DNA from: Asterias amurensis
Lineage: Eukaryota; Echinodermata; Asteroidea; Forcipulatida; Asteriidae
Length of the DNA: 64,000 nucleotides
Assembly (NCBI RefSeq): GCF_032118995.1
Contig: NC_092650.1
Location: 806,001 to 870,000 of the forward strand
Reading direction: 5' to 3'
Under the pieces are notes generated by a model. It did not search any database. It saw only the letters and a list, made by a program, of their open reading frames with translations, and was not told where the DNA came from. Shown in pieces: positions 34,301 through 45,979 of the stretch. Within the stretch, counting starts at the first letter, position 1. Each line of letters opens with the position of its first letter. A program made the position numbers and the translations under genes.

Positions 34301-37300
34301 CAAAATAACAGGAATGCTGTTGATACCCCCTCATCTCTTTTTTTTATATACTGTAGCTAGTGCAAAATATAACCAAAAAGTGTTCGTATCTTTGAGCATC
34401 TTGACCTTGCCATTTGACCTGTGAAAAATAACTTGTCACCTTTGACTTTGTTCAGCCCCAAAACAATCCAAACTTTCCCTTCTCTAAGACAAGGGGCAAC
34501 TGATGCCATAGCCTCCATTTGGTTCCAAGCCTGCATCATGTAGTTCATATCCCGTTACTTTAGTACTTATTTTAAAAACCACAAAACCTTTATTGAATCC
34601 AATGAACAAGGCAAAAGAACAAAAAAAATTAATGTAATAATTTGTCAGTATTTTTCATAATTTTGTAATTGTATTATGTTTATTTTGAATCAGGCAATTG
34701 ATGCTTGAGCCAGCCCCAGAAGAAAGTAAATCCAAGTACTCAAAGTATGCACCTTATAGTGAGGCTCACCAGCTCGTTAGCCAACAACCTGTAAGTTGAA
34801 AACAACAGAATTCAAGAGAATCATCAGTTTGGGATTGATTGTGCATAGGATTTTGGAAAATATTTCTGCTCACAAATTGCTATGGAAAAATATTGAATAA
34901 AGGACTTACTTAGGGTTGTGTGTTTCAGACAAATAAACGTAGATGATTTTCCATGAGTTTTGTTGCAAATTGCATAGAGACCTTTCCAAAACGAAGTCTT
35001 CCGACAGGACAAATGGGTGAAACTGGACATTTTTCAGCGCTCTTGTGCAACCTTTTTTTCAGTAGGATTGAATCTTTGCATGGTAGAAATACGATATGGA
35101 TAGGCTTGCAGTAACACCATGTAATGACTATCTCTAATTGGGTTTGGGTGGTTCTGAAAAGAACCGTTGGTTTTAACCACAAACCTTTCCACAACCTTTT
35201 TTTTATCACAAATGACAATTTTCAAATTTTTTCAACAGTTTTACAATCTGGTTTTCAGCATATCTCGTACCTTGCCCTTATTAAAGTCTTTGTAACATTA
35301 ACACCATTAACAATCTTGACTCTATGTTGCAGCTACAGAGTACGTATGACACTGATCTTGACAACCTGCCGGGCTTAAGTGATTCAGAACCCATCTTGGC
35401 AGATGTAACCGAACTTCCCGTTGAGGCCTTCCAAGCATGTCCGAGCAACGATGGTGATAATAACAGTGCAGTGCCAGCCGAACTCGATGCATCCACAGGA
35501 CAACTTGACCCCTCTCTATTTGAACTTGAAATATCCGCTGACTCAACAGATGATGTCAACGCACCCATTGTCACATCACCAGGTAGCATGGTACCATCGA
35601 ACCTTCCTTTGTCCCCCGATCTGGAGCTATCACCTGGCTCTTACAGCAGCAGCTCCACCATGGCTCCATTTGGGGTCGGAGGAGCAGATCATCAGATTGT
35701 AAGCACTAAAGGGAATAGCTTCGGACTTGATGCAGAACCAATTCCATCCATGGGGGATTTGTCATCTAGGACAAATTCTTATCCAAACTCGAAAAGTCTG
35801 GTGAAGAGAATGCCTTCACATGATGAGCAGCGGTGAGTCAGCACAAAAAGCCATAGCACTTTAAGTCTTTAATTCTGTTATTGTGGAGTGTTGGTGGACG
35901 AGCTGTTCACTACACCAGGCCAAGGTTGTCAGAGTTTGGTTTGTTGTTCCAGTTGTGACACATTTGTCTTTAAGCAAGACACTTGCTCCCCTTGGTGTTT
36001 CTGGCATAGTTTAGCTGCAGATTTAATAATATATATATTATGAAGGAACGCCTAACATCACAAGGCCCCAAATGGCCTTTCAAGATGAGGGCTACACTAT
36101 AAATGATTTGGGCTATCGAATGGGTTTCACCTGCTAGAAGCCTGGCTGACAGAACAGGATGCATTACCGTCCCAACTTTTTAAGAAGCAATTATGGTAAG
36201 TGCCTTGCTCAAGGGCACAAGTGTCATGAATGGGTATCGAACCCACACTCTGCTGCTGACAGTACCAGAGCTTGTGTCACTCATGACACACCATGATTGC
36301 ACACAGCATATTCTATACCTTTAACCAGTTAACTTTATAATTGTGTCTCACACTTTAAGATAGCTCTGACATAAAATTTGAGCACTTTGAGATTTGAAAT
36401 AAAATGTTGTATATAAATAGTGCATTTAATTTTTTTTTAATAATGACTTTTTTTATTTCTAGGCATGAAATTGGAGAGCATGTCACAACTGTTCAGGACA
36501 ATTTAGACATGATCCAAAATTTGCTGACATCTATCGGACCTTCTGATGGCTACAGCCTTGACATGGATTCACTGCTTGGGGTAAATGAAAGAAAGAAAAC
36601 ACCTCTTTGGGTTGTTTCTAAGAACAAAAATATTTGTTAACCCCCCCCCCCTTAATCTTTAGGAAAGTAACAACAAAGAAAAGTTAAAGACATTTTACGA
36701 GTTTCCATTCAGAGTACTGTCTGAAGCAATAAGTTTTGATGTTGGAAAGAGACATTACTCATTAACAATTTAAAAGGGGTGTGACACTAGGGTTATGTTC
36801 ATTCTTAGGTATGTGGAAGCTATACAGTTACAGAGCGCAACTCGTGGAAGAGCTTATATATTTCCAACTCTGAGGACTTTGTTGGGTTAAAGGAATAATT
36901 AGATACTGCTGTGAAAATCTTGAGACTAATGAAAAGAACACAATTAAGTGTTCACTGTTCGTTCTTTTCCTCTCTCTTTGCAGATTTTCAGCTCAGATAA
37001 TAGTGGGAGTACCACTGAGCCGGTACGTTGATGTAGCTTTAGCGTATCAATGTTAGTCATAGGTGCATTGATTACATTATGTCTGATTTGACGGTTAGTA
37101 GGCTTTAAATGTCCTAAAGACTTGAAAAAGGCAAAAAGACTTGAAAAGGCAAAAGTGAGTTGTTACACTAACTTTCGTTGTAGGCCATTAACCCTAATCC
37201 AGTTGGTATTTTACCAGTTGGTATTTTACCTGTTTGCTAGTTTTGTTACATTTAAATCATGTTTTGCTTTCACTTTTTAAAGTAAAGAAGACTACCAGCC

Positions 37301-38214
37301 GAGATTTTAAAACCCAAAATCTGTTTTTATTTCACCAGGACCTGTTTCCACCTCCGAATGATACGCTGCTTTTTAACCCGGATTCAAACACCACAGGTGA
37401 GAATGAGAGTTTCTCTGTTCTTTAAAGATATTTTGCAGAGACCCTGTAATTCCTTTATAAATGCTTCCAGGTTTTGGTTGGATTGGATCAGTTTTCCTTG
37501 GTGAATGAAACCAACGTTAAGTTTCTTTCTAATAATTGGTCTACTTTAGGGTTGAAAAAAATACAATCTCACAAGGCAGGATTTGAACCAATGACCTCCA
37601 GATTAACGTACCGGAACTCTACTAACTGAGCTATCTATATATAGCCCTGTGTTGATGGTTGACAGGTTTTCTACTTGAACAAGTTAGGGGCAAAGGCCAT
37701 GCTCATGCACCACCCCCTAAGCAACACAATACCTTGTAATCATGGTTTTTTAACACAAATAATAAGCACATAATATTGAAAAGATAACTTTTTAGTGACT
37801 AGCCAGCAAGACCAGTCGGCTTTACATTTCACTGGGCCATCAGCCTTTTCACTAGTCATATGGATGCTTTTAACACTAACCTATCCACACTGACCACTCG
37901 GAGAGATTTTTGACTGGTCTTCTGGTGTTGTAACTGCCACTTGGCCAGCAGACCACTTAAGGGAAAGTGCTGGCATAATATCAAGGGTGTTACACAATTG
38001 GTTAAAAGCTTTAAAATAAACCTTAAGAATCCCAGACGACTGAAGAGACCTATGTTTGAATTCATTCATACTGAATTTTCCCCCCGCAGGCACAGAATTG
38101 GTTCAGTACGTCTCCCCTGACGATGACGATGACGATTCATTACTGCAGTCACTTAATGAAGACTCAGATGCCTTGGAGAAACTATCAGCCGTTTATGATC
38201 ACTCAGTAGATTAA
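31329..38214 (+). CDS. HSF1: Heat shock factor 1-type transcription factor
   Basis: Eleven coding exons: 31329-31451, 32544-32652, 33150-33274, 33830-33948, 34142-34270, 34694-34790, 35333-35832, 36463-36580, 36984-37022, 37339-37396, 38090-38214. They join in frame to 513 residues (human HSF1 is 529). The winged-helix DNA-binding domain is at about 16-119 ([37 protein letters not shown]). The HR-A/B trimerisation coiled coil is at about 125-200; the inhibitory HR-C heptad region near 402-430 ([12 protein letters not shown]) is followed by a DMDSLLG activation-type motif, and the acidic C-terminus carries ELVQYV and a D-rich run. On stress the protein trimerises, enters the nucleus and binds nGAAn repeats in chaperone promoters. 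Vertebrate-type KYSKYAP and DVTELP blocks support HSF1 rather than HSF4 or HSFY. The expected phospho-sumoylation motif is not seen (see findings). Confidence 0.96.
31769..31900. mobile_element. Family C inverted-repeat MITE, best-preserved copy
   Basis: GGAAAAGTTTCCGTATGGCG followed by CCACCACTTTTT at the left is nearly exactly mirrored at the right; 132 bases. It lies in HSF1 intron 1. Confidence 0.9.
31974..32033 (+). repeat. Perfect 30-bp tandem duplication
   Basis: Two identical adjacent 30-base units (starting GCTCATTTATTTATATAG) in HSF1 intron 1; identity implies a recent event. Confidence 0.95.
32835..32995. mobile_element. Family B element, truncated
   Basis: Contains ATATCGCTGAAAATC, CATGCAGGAAGAATAAT and CAATCTGAGAAAAATGTGAC, reverse-sense matches to family B. 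It lies in HSF1 intron 2. Confidence 0.55.
33395..33745 (-). mobile_element. tRNA-derived SINE, family S2
   Basis: On the minus strand the head reads GTCATGTCCTACTGGTTAAG, then CCGGATTCAAACTCTGGTG, followed by the body TGTGTCCTTGAGCAAGACAC, TTGCCCAGGT and CCATTACATGGTGCTAAGG, matching the plus-strand copy at 59945-60335. It lies in HSF1 intron 3. Confidence 0.8.
34791..35332. other. HSF1 intron 6
   Basis: Non-coding. It contains TTCTGAAAAGAACCGTTGGTT near 35153, a fragment resembling the middle of family F. Confidence 0.5.
36180..36300 (-). mobile_element. tRNA-derived SINE fragment, family S2
   Basis: The minus strand reads CTCTGGTACTGTCAGCAGCA, GTGGGTTCGATACCC and GTGCCCTTGAGCAAGGCAC, the S2 head and first part of its body. 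It lies in HSF1 intron 7. Confidence 0.7.
37555..37640 (-). mobile_element. tRNA-like SINE head, family S3
   Basis: The minus strand has box A-like TAGCTCAGTTAGTAGAG and box B-like GGTTCAAATCC at tRNA spacing. The flanks do not form an acceptor stem, so this is a tRNA-derived repeat and not a tRNA gene. It lies in HSF1 intron 10. Confidence 0.6.
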
Positions 38215-38288
38215 TATTCTGTTTAATAAGCTGGGCTCGATCCACAACAATCCACAAGACAGCATGGGTCATTTTTACAAAGATACTG

Positions 38289-38441
38289 GGCCTAGAATTT
38301 CATCTTTGATAGGGCAAGTCCATTTCCATTTTGCAAAGAGCCTTTCTTAAAGTCTATGGGAAACTTATGAAGGGGCACCAAGGCCAAGACTAGGGCAACA
38401 GAGGCAATGGCCTCGGTGGTCTCTTATGAAATTCCAGGCCT
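38289..38441. mobile_element. Family G inverted-repeat element
   Basis: GGCCTAGAATTTCAT at the left and ATGAAATTCCAGGCC at the right; the interior has GGGGCACCAAGGCCAAGACT. 153 bases, in the HSF1 3' region. Confidence 0.8.
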
Positions 38442-39092
38442 GAGTCCTAGGACTCTTTAGGAGTTATTCAAAACATAAGGCTAGTCCCAAGTTAGGCGCG
38501 TCACTCGTCCTAACTTGAGATAAGACTAGTTTTAAGTCTTACACCCCAACAGCCGATTTCCTGAAATCGGCTGCAGGATTGTTGCTCAGAATCTTTACTG
38601 GACTGGGATTTTATTAACAACACCAGAATCAAAATGATAAGAGAATAAGTGAAAAATCTAAACTGCTTCATTTGAACAAGCACTACGGCGAGATTTATCT
38701 CTTCTGTGTTATGGGTGATACTCAGCAGGATTGAAAGATGATGTGAGACTCAAACTCAACATTTGAACCTCATTCTTTTGAGACAAAGATGTGGAATTGG
38801 AAATTTGAGCCCTGCGTGGGTAGTGCGTGATGTCAACTTTTTACACTTGATGCTTATTTGCAAGATGATATATTATTTGGGAAAGTTCCCTACATATTTT
38901 TTAGACATTTTGTTTTTACTTTAAAAAGAGTGTTGAACTGGTCACAGGTGCTATTTCTTAAAGGGTACCCTTTGAAGAGAATTGAAATTGTAAATGTTTG
39001 TAATTTGATGAAAAAAGCAATGACTGTAGTCGCCAGAGTGTATATCGGAAGAGGACCTTGTAGGAATATGAGTTTTATTTACACAGAGGCGT

Positions 39093-39195
39093 GATGGGTC
39101 GGTAGGACCATGGAGCTATAAATAGCTCGGTAGGACCATGGAGCATAGCTCCTTGGGACCATGGAGCTTTAATAAATAGCTCATAAATAGCTCTA
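39093..39195 (+). repeat. Short degenerate tandem repeat
   Basis: Three CGGTAGGACCATGGAGC or GGGACCATGGAGC units interleaved with AATAGCTC units. Confidence 0.75.
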
Positions 39196-41053
39196 TGGCT
39201 GGACTGTTGGTTTGCACTAAGGGGAAACAGTTGCATGTGTGCAACCACCAAGACATGGTACCCGAGTGATTTGAGTTGATTTGAATGTATTCTGATAAAA
39301 ACACGAATGTGGCAAAAATATGTACACAGTTGCAGGGGGTTATACAAAAAAGGAAAAAAGGTTGTAAAAAGGAAAGAAAATTTGCACAAAGTTATCGAGA
39401 AATAGGAGTTTATTATACATATAGAAAGTGTTGTTACTTTGTAAAAGAAACCCTGGATAAAGGGGGAAACGAGGCGTTATGTGTCAAGTTAAAGTTCTGT
39501 GTGGAAAGGGAAGCATGCAAAAGAGGCAATTAAAAAGGTTAATTTAGAAAATGTCAACCAAAAAATTATTGGTATGATTAGACCTTGCACTCTACAAGAG
39601 AAGCTGTTTATCTTAGAAGGTTATTATTACACAAAAACAGGAACATGTTCTTCAAGTGGTGCAATGTTGTGGACTTGCAGTTGAAGGACACTAATAAGAC
39701 TACAGGGTGTAGATCATTTGTTGGCTGCCTTATTAGCTTAGAAGCTTTACTTTTTATTGTTGAGACTGAAATTGTTGGCTAGTATTTCTATTGAAAAACA
39801 CAAAACTAAAAGTCAGGATCCATTTAAAATAAATTGTTTTACTTTTTTTATCTGAGAACCCCAAACTGTATGAAATGTAGGGTCTTGTACATTGTTTGAC
39901 GTATACATAACATTGTAAGAGATTTAAACAAGCTGGCACTAGCTTGATATAACCAGTAAGCACAGTAATTATCATGTTAATAATGTCAATAATATTTGCG
40001 CTAAGCAACTGGCTCATTTGAATCTAACTCAAAGAGTTGTGACTGGAATTGCACTACTGCAGTATGGCTTTGCTTGTGTAAAGTCAGTTAAAATTTCAGA
40101 GCGTTGGACTTGATCGAGTCTTTTCTCAAAATAGTACAAGAGAATAGGGTTTTACATTATCATAATAAACATCAATATGTCAGTTTTTTTCTGAATTAAC
40201 AAAGCAAAAGACTTAAAGGGAGTGTATACCTATTGTAATTACTTTACAGTACTAAGTAACTTCTGACATAACACAATTCATATATGAACTTTTACAAGCT
40301 GCAGACTACATCATGTTTAGTAGACCAATAAGCCACTTTAAAAAGGAAGAGAAGGAGGTTTTGTCCAGCTTTAAAAACTATGTAGTTAAAAAAGGTTAAA
40401 AAAGTAAAACGTCATGTGATGTTATGGTTTGCCATTGTGGCTGTTCTCTACAAGTGTTTACAAATTAGATAAAATTTGCTAAACAAAATATTAGCAGCTA
40501 AGCATGGATCAACTACACATGAGAAATGTTCAGATCTACACAAATAATTTGACTAAATTTTTTTAATTTATTGAAAGAGTGGCTTTTTCTGCGTTGTCCC
40601 AATCAAACGAAACTTATTTCAAATAGATTGTTATTTGTTGTAGTTAAGCGTTTTACTTTGGTTTCATTTGGTAGTTTAGCTCGAGCTGTGTCCACATCTT
40701 GTAAATGAAAACATGTACATTAAAATATTCATGCAAACTTCCTGAATTCTGGATTAAACCCAGTCTGTTGCCGTTTTATTTAGTTTCTTATGTGTTTTCT
40801 CTATAGATTGTTTTGTTATCGTTCCACAATACATATAATAGTATAGTTCTGCTATCGAACAAAGACAAAACTTTTATCTTTTCAAATTTAACCAAGTCCT
40901 TTACCGAGAGTCAAATAATTTTTTGTTCTTTTTCATTAGCTGTTGTAAATAAAAGTTGTTCTTATAGGCATATTTTTACGCGTAAAACAAAATCAAGACG
41001 GATGCCCATCGATGGGGGCGCCACCAAACATGCTGTTTGACAATTTCCGTTCT

Positions 41054-41151
41054 AGTCTTGGATCAAGACTCGTGATACTGATAGCTGTCTGTTGTGAGAT
41101 GAGAGGGCGCCCTCTTGTGATAGTACGGGAGAGTCTTGAGCCAAGACTATA
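41054..41151. repeat. Short inverted repeat
   Basis: TAGTCTTGGATCAAGACTCG and its near complement GAGTCTTGAGCCAAGACTA bound about 97 bases. Each arm is itself partly palindromic. Confidence 0.75.
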
Positions 41152-42439
41152 TCTTTGCGTCTGGGTGACGGCCTTGCCCCCCCCCCCCACCCCATTCATT
41201 ATCACCACAGTGTTATCAAAATGTTAACATTGGAGTTAACCAACATCAGGGGACCTTTATGGTTGGTACACACTACACACAATGGATGTTATCTCACTGC
41301 ATTGTGTATGTGACGGATTATAAACTCTAGATTGGCAATCGTGTTTTTATAACGGTAACATTTTCTCTTGTTATCTTTTCTTGATTCAATATAAACATTC
41401 AACCCACTCAACGCATACTAAAGCAAGTTGTGTAAGGGGTACGGGTTAGATTAAATAACTGTTGCAATCTGTAGTATGGGTCAGCCATACCTTCGGGGCT
41501 GCCATTTTGTTGTTCAACCAACAAATCTACATATCCAAACCGAGGCTGAAAGGTATTAAAAAAAGACTTCAATATTGTGACTTTGGGGGTGTAAAGGCAA
41601 CTGACCATGCAGGCTCGGACTAATTGCATCGAAATGTGGTGGTTCCTCTGTAAAACCATTGCTGTAGTTGCTGTTAGAATTAAAAATTAAAGACAAAAAT
41701 ACCTCATTGTCCACATTGGACTCGTTATTGTTGCAAAGGTCATTTCAACCCAAACATCATCTCACTGATTGTTATCAAACACAATTTCGTATTTATAGAT
41801 TTATCATTTTAGCTGCATATTGATGGGCTTTTATTTATACGACCTTTAATGACTAGAAATAACGTTCCAAAGAACAACAATTGTCCCAGTTTGTTCGATT
41901 CTCTTATAGATATTTGTGGAAGCAAGCGCAACGGGCAGTGTTCGTTATAGCCTAAAGCGCTCACCGTAAAGGCACTGAGAAAAATTGCAAAGTGAACGCG
42001 AGGTATGCTTTACACAGCACACGACTGGAAACTAAAAACAAAAACAAAAACCATCAACAAACAAACCAAAAAAGGTTGGTAAGCAATTTGCAACAGCTTA
42101 TTATATATTTTCTCAATGGATTTATATATAGTTACATGATATGCACTTTTCACGAAAGATAATGGACATTGTGTTTTCATACTGCCGCTGTACCAGGGAG
42201 CAGGCGCGTGTTTATGCATTATAAATAGCCCGTGACCTTTATCGATATATAGCACGAAATGCAGTTCGACTGATTCAGAAGAAAACAAATTACAGGAATT
42301 TTTTTTCTTTTCATAATTAACATCGCGATCATGTTTCCTGTTTATTTCTTTTCGCCACATTTCATATACATTATTTCATTTTGTAATATTTTTTTTATAA
42401 AGGCTACTCGTTTATACACTATGGCAGGTTTTTCCTTCA

Positions 42440-42806
42440 GTCACGTTTGGTAACCTAATTAAACCTTATCAAACTAAATATTAGCACATAAACTTCCATG
42501 GTAACGGACAACGGAGAGCTGTTTATGGTGAACAATTTTTGTGAGAAATGACTCTCTCTGAAGTAACGTGTGTGTGTTTTTAAAGGTAATTTCTCACTAA
42601 AATACTTGAATCTGAGAAAGACTTCATCAGTCCTGAAGGCATACAAATTTGTCAAACGATTACGATAGTGTTTTTCGATTATCTTGCAACTTCGATAACC
42701 AATTATGCCAAAATGTTCACAGATTTGTTATTTTATGCATACGTTGTGGTATACCGAGTGAGAATACTTGTCTTTGACAATCCCAAACGAGTCCGGTGCA
42801 TCTAAA
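42440..42806. mobile_element. Family A MITE, diverged copy
   Basis: Keeps TTATCTTGCAACTTCGATAACC, TTGTTATTTTATGCATACG and GTGAGAATACTTGTCTTTGACA in family A order. It directly abuts the TIR element that begins at 42813. Confidence 0.7.
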
Positions 42807-42812
42807 CTATTA

Positions 42813-43988
42813 GAGCGGCAGCCCAGAGCACTTTGGTTAAAGGAACGAGGTACCAATATTTGAGTACAGGAACATTTAGTGGATAACCTGACATAGTCAG
42901 ATATGGATGTCTGCCGAGGACCCCCCGCTGCGTGTAGCGCATGGACCCCCAACAAAGAGGCAAAATAATGGGCTGAATCAAACATTCTAGGTACCACATG
43001 AAACCAAGTGGAAATGGTCATTACCATGATACTAAGTAAAAAATATCAACCGCCAGACAAATTTTCTGCTGCATTAGGCCTGCCAGACACCCCCTCCCCC
43101 AAATACAAACCTATGGGTTGAAAATAACCAGTTGTCAAATTAGCTCAGATTTACATGAAACTTTGTCTAACCATTCCACTATGGCTAAAATGAACACAAA
43201 CCAAAAATTAAATCCATACTTCATATCGTTTCCGAGATACAGCCTCTTAAAATATGCTAAAATCTCCCCCTTTTGGAGCTCCGCCCCCGGCCGACATCGC
43301 ACGTCATGGTCGTATTCTTTTCAAACGTTAAGAGCCCGCAATTTAATAACGACACCAGCTGTGTGGCTGAAAGGTGTATGCTTTTTAAGTTGTGGCCCTT
43401 GATTCATAATTTGGCTATAATCAGGTTAAACATCGGAGGAATGACCTAAAACCAAATTGAAATTACCAATAGGCCTATCCCTAATGCACTATTCTTAACA
43501 CAAGACAATACCAGCCCCAGACAATTAATATTTTGTTGCATTGGGCGCGGCCCGACAGACACCTATATACCCTCCCCGGATTAAACATCAAAGTAACCAC
43601 CTGAAACCAAGTTGAAATGAACAATTACACTATTCTTTGACCAGTATCAATCATCAGACGAAAGTTTTGCTGCATTGGGCCCGGCAGACACCTCCCCTCC
43701 CCCAGGTTAAACATCAGAGGAACTACCTGAAACCAAGTTGAAATGACCAATAACAATATTCTTAATACAATTATCAACTGCCAGACGAAAGTTTTGCTGC
43801 ATTTGGCCCGGCAGACACCTCCCCTCCCCCGGGGTTAAACATCAGAGGAACCCCCTGAAACCAAGTTGAAATGACCAATAACAATATTCTTAATTTAAGT
43901 ATCAATAATCAGACGAAAGTTTTGCTGCATTGTGCCCGGCAGACACCTCCCCGCGTTCCTTTAACCAAAGTGCTCTAGGCTGCCGGTC
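42813..43988. mobile_element. 1.18-kb non-autonomous DNA transposon-like element with 35-bp TIRs
   Basis: The left terminus 42813-42847 contains CGGCAGCCCAGAGCACTTTG; the right terminus 43954-43988 is its reverse complement with three or four differences. Both ends are bordered by TA (42811-42812, 43989-43990), consistent with a TA target duplication. No transposase frame is present; the interior is a tandem array. Confidence 0.85.
43425..43953 (+). repeat. Tandem array of about 127-bp units inside the TIR element
   Basis: Anchor CAGACGAAAGTTTTGCTGCA recurs at 43655, 43782 and 43910 with an older variant at about 43517; each unit also has CTGAAACCAAGTTGAAATGA and CCCGGCAGACACCTCCCC. A further diverged unit lies at 42990-43095. 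Confidence 0.9.
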
Positions 43989-45039
43989 TATATGTTAATT
44001 ATACAAATGTGTTGCGAGTCGGTGCCTCCCTTTAAAAAAACCTCACAATACTTTACACGAAGCATCCCCCCCCCCCCACACACACACACACACATCAACC
44101 AAGGTTGATATATCGTCTTACTGTCCATCCCCTTACACACAGAGTGGCGGTTGCTATGCGTGCTACTTTTCCCCAATTTTGTAATATTATTTACTTTGGG
44201 TTGTATCTGTAATTTATTTGGAAACTCGAGTGTTGTAGCTTAGCAACCACTGACCAAACAACATGACATGAAAGGCATACCGACAACGAGACAGATAGTT
44301 CTTCTTTGCATCCCCGCATTAGTCCCTCCCTGTAGTATAGACTTATAGAATTGGCATCCTCAACAACTTTCCTGATTTGTTTTTAGACATTCCCTTTTGG
44401 AATCGCACTATACGGCAGTGATAAGTTGATGTAAAGAAACAACAGAAAACAATTAAAGAACTAAAAGAATCAAAGTGACTTCTCCCACAATAATTTCTGT
44501 CTTTTTTAAAGTCCAACTTAGACTATTGAAAATAAATTCTGAACCAAAAACAAAAACCATAACAATCAGCTCAAGTGATAAATCCCGTCAACTGAAGTGC
44601 TTGCGAGAGAATAATTAACAGTCGTGCAAACGAAAATTTCCGGTCACAAGAGGTAAAAAGGTGCATCAACGTTATTAACTTGCACCCGTACAAAGAACGA
44701 AAAGCTTTCAACGTGGGCACAATTCAGTTTAATCTCACAGTCGGTGACAAGGACTTATTACACGAGTTTCATATTTTTAGATTCAAATTTTTGATTTGAT
44801 AAATCACAACCAAGGTTTTTTACAAGATGGTGCAAGACAATTCCACTAAGCAACACTTGGGATGTGTGGAGGTCTTTAACTTCAGGTATGGGATTTGAGG
44901 CATTGCATAGGGAGCAGTGTTGAAGTCGAGACCTTAAAGTCCGAGAGAGACCTACAACACTGATGGGGAGGTATCAATGTATATTTGGGTTGCGGTAATA
45001 CCATGTCTATGTCTACTTAGGAGATTGTGTTCTTTTGAG

Positions 45040-45235
45040 AACTTTTCCTGCCGCGGCAATAGACCTGCTTCCATCTTGGTCATGTTCCTCGTATCGAATA
45101 TCAATTATGAATGTTAATAATCATTTTGAAAATAGGAACCAGACTATTTTGTTCAGCCAGCCTCGGTTTGGTAACATTGATATCAATGGGAGAAATTCAA
45201 GATGGCTGCACCATGATAAAGGTCTATAGAGAAGT
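45040..45235. mobile_element. Inverted-repeat element
   Basis: ATAGACCTGCTTCCATCTTG at the left and CAAGATGGCTGCACCATG..AAAGGTCTAT at the right form imperfect terminal inverted repeats. It lies upstream of NPC1L1, so the embedded AAGATGGC need not be a promoter element. Confidence 0.55.
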
Positions 45236-45979
45236 CTCCCGAATTCCAAAAAATATCTACTCATCAGCAGCATGGTAAAACAGCAAGACGGCCCGGCTCG
45301 TCCCAATTTCCCATACAAATAATAATTGTCTGCTAAGCAAAAGCAAGAAAGATACGAGTCACAGATTTTACATGTGCCATGCTATTTTGGCTGGTAACCT
45401 TTCACACAGCAAGTATAGATAAATACACTACATTTAGATTTGTCTTCTTTATGCAATATTGTTTGAATGTCATCCGCCAGAGAGCTAGAAGATGACAGAT
45501 TATAGACATTGTAATAGAGTTGTAATTGTTTTCCCCTCCCTTGTCTCACATTGTTTGTTCTAAGGCGGATATGTAACAGTACTTAATTAAGCTGTGACGT
45601 CATGGTGTTTCATCAGATATTACCTATCAATGATTTACGCTATCTACACACAAGCAACCAGGATTGGCTTATCACATCAGTCTCGTACCATGTATGATCG
45701 TGGAAACAATGCTATCGTTACTATATACTTACTAATATCAATAATTTCCACCTACAAAATTTGATGTGAACTTTGATCTACACATCGAGCCAGTGCAATG
45801 CTGGTAATCTACCAACAACCACACCCGTACATTTGCAGTTAATCTGGGTAGAGATTGTAGAGAGTAGAGACGGTGGTTCTTTCCTTTGGAAATATAGCCG
45901 CTGTGTATTTTTAAAGAGATTTTTTATTGTATAAGTATTGTGTTTTTTCCCTTCGGGTTGAGTTTAATCTCCCCGCAGG

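Larger units (their letters stand above)
38215..45979. other. HSF1 3' region and spacer to NPC1L1
   Basis: No convincing coding sequence in 7.8 kb. The proximal part should be the HSF1 3' UTR; an AATAAA at 39171-39176 is one candidate end. It contains a family G element, small inverted repeats, a family A copy and the TIR element at 42813-43988. The NPC1L1 promoter and any 5' UTR exon should lie in the right-hand part. Confidence 0.5.

Noticed and set aside
37555-37640. tRNA gene on the minus strand
   Set aside because: Boxes A and B are present but the acceptor stem does not pair and the anticodon arm is irregular; it is better explained as a tRNA-derived repeat.
43425-43953. CRISPR-like array
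   Set aside because: The units are about 127 bases, are direct tandem copies without unique spacers, and sit inside a TIR element of an animal genome.
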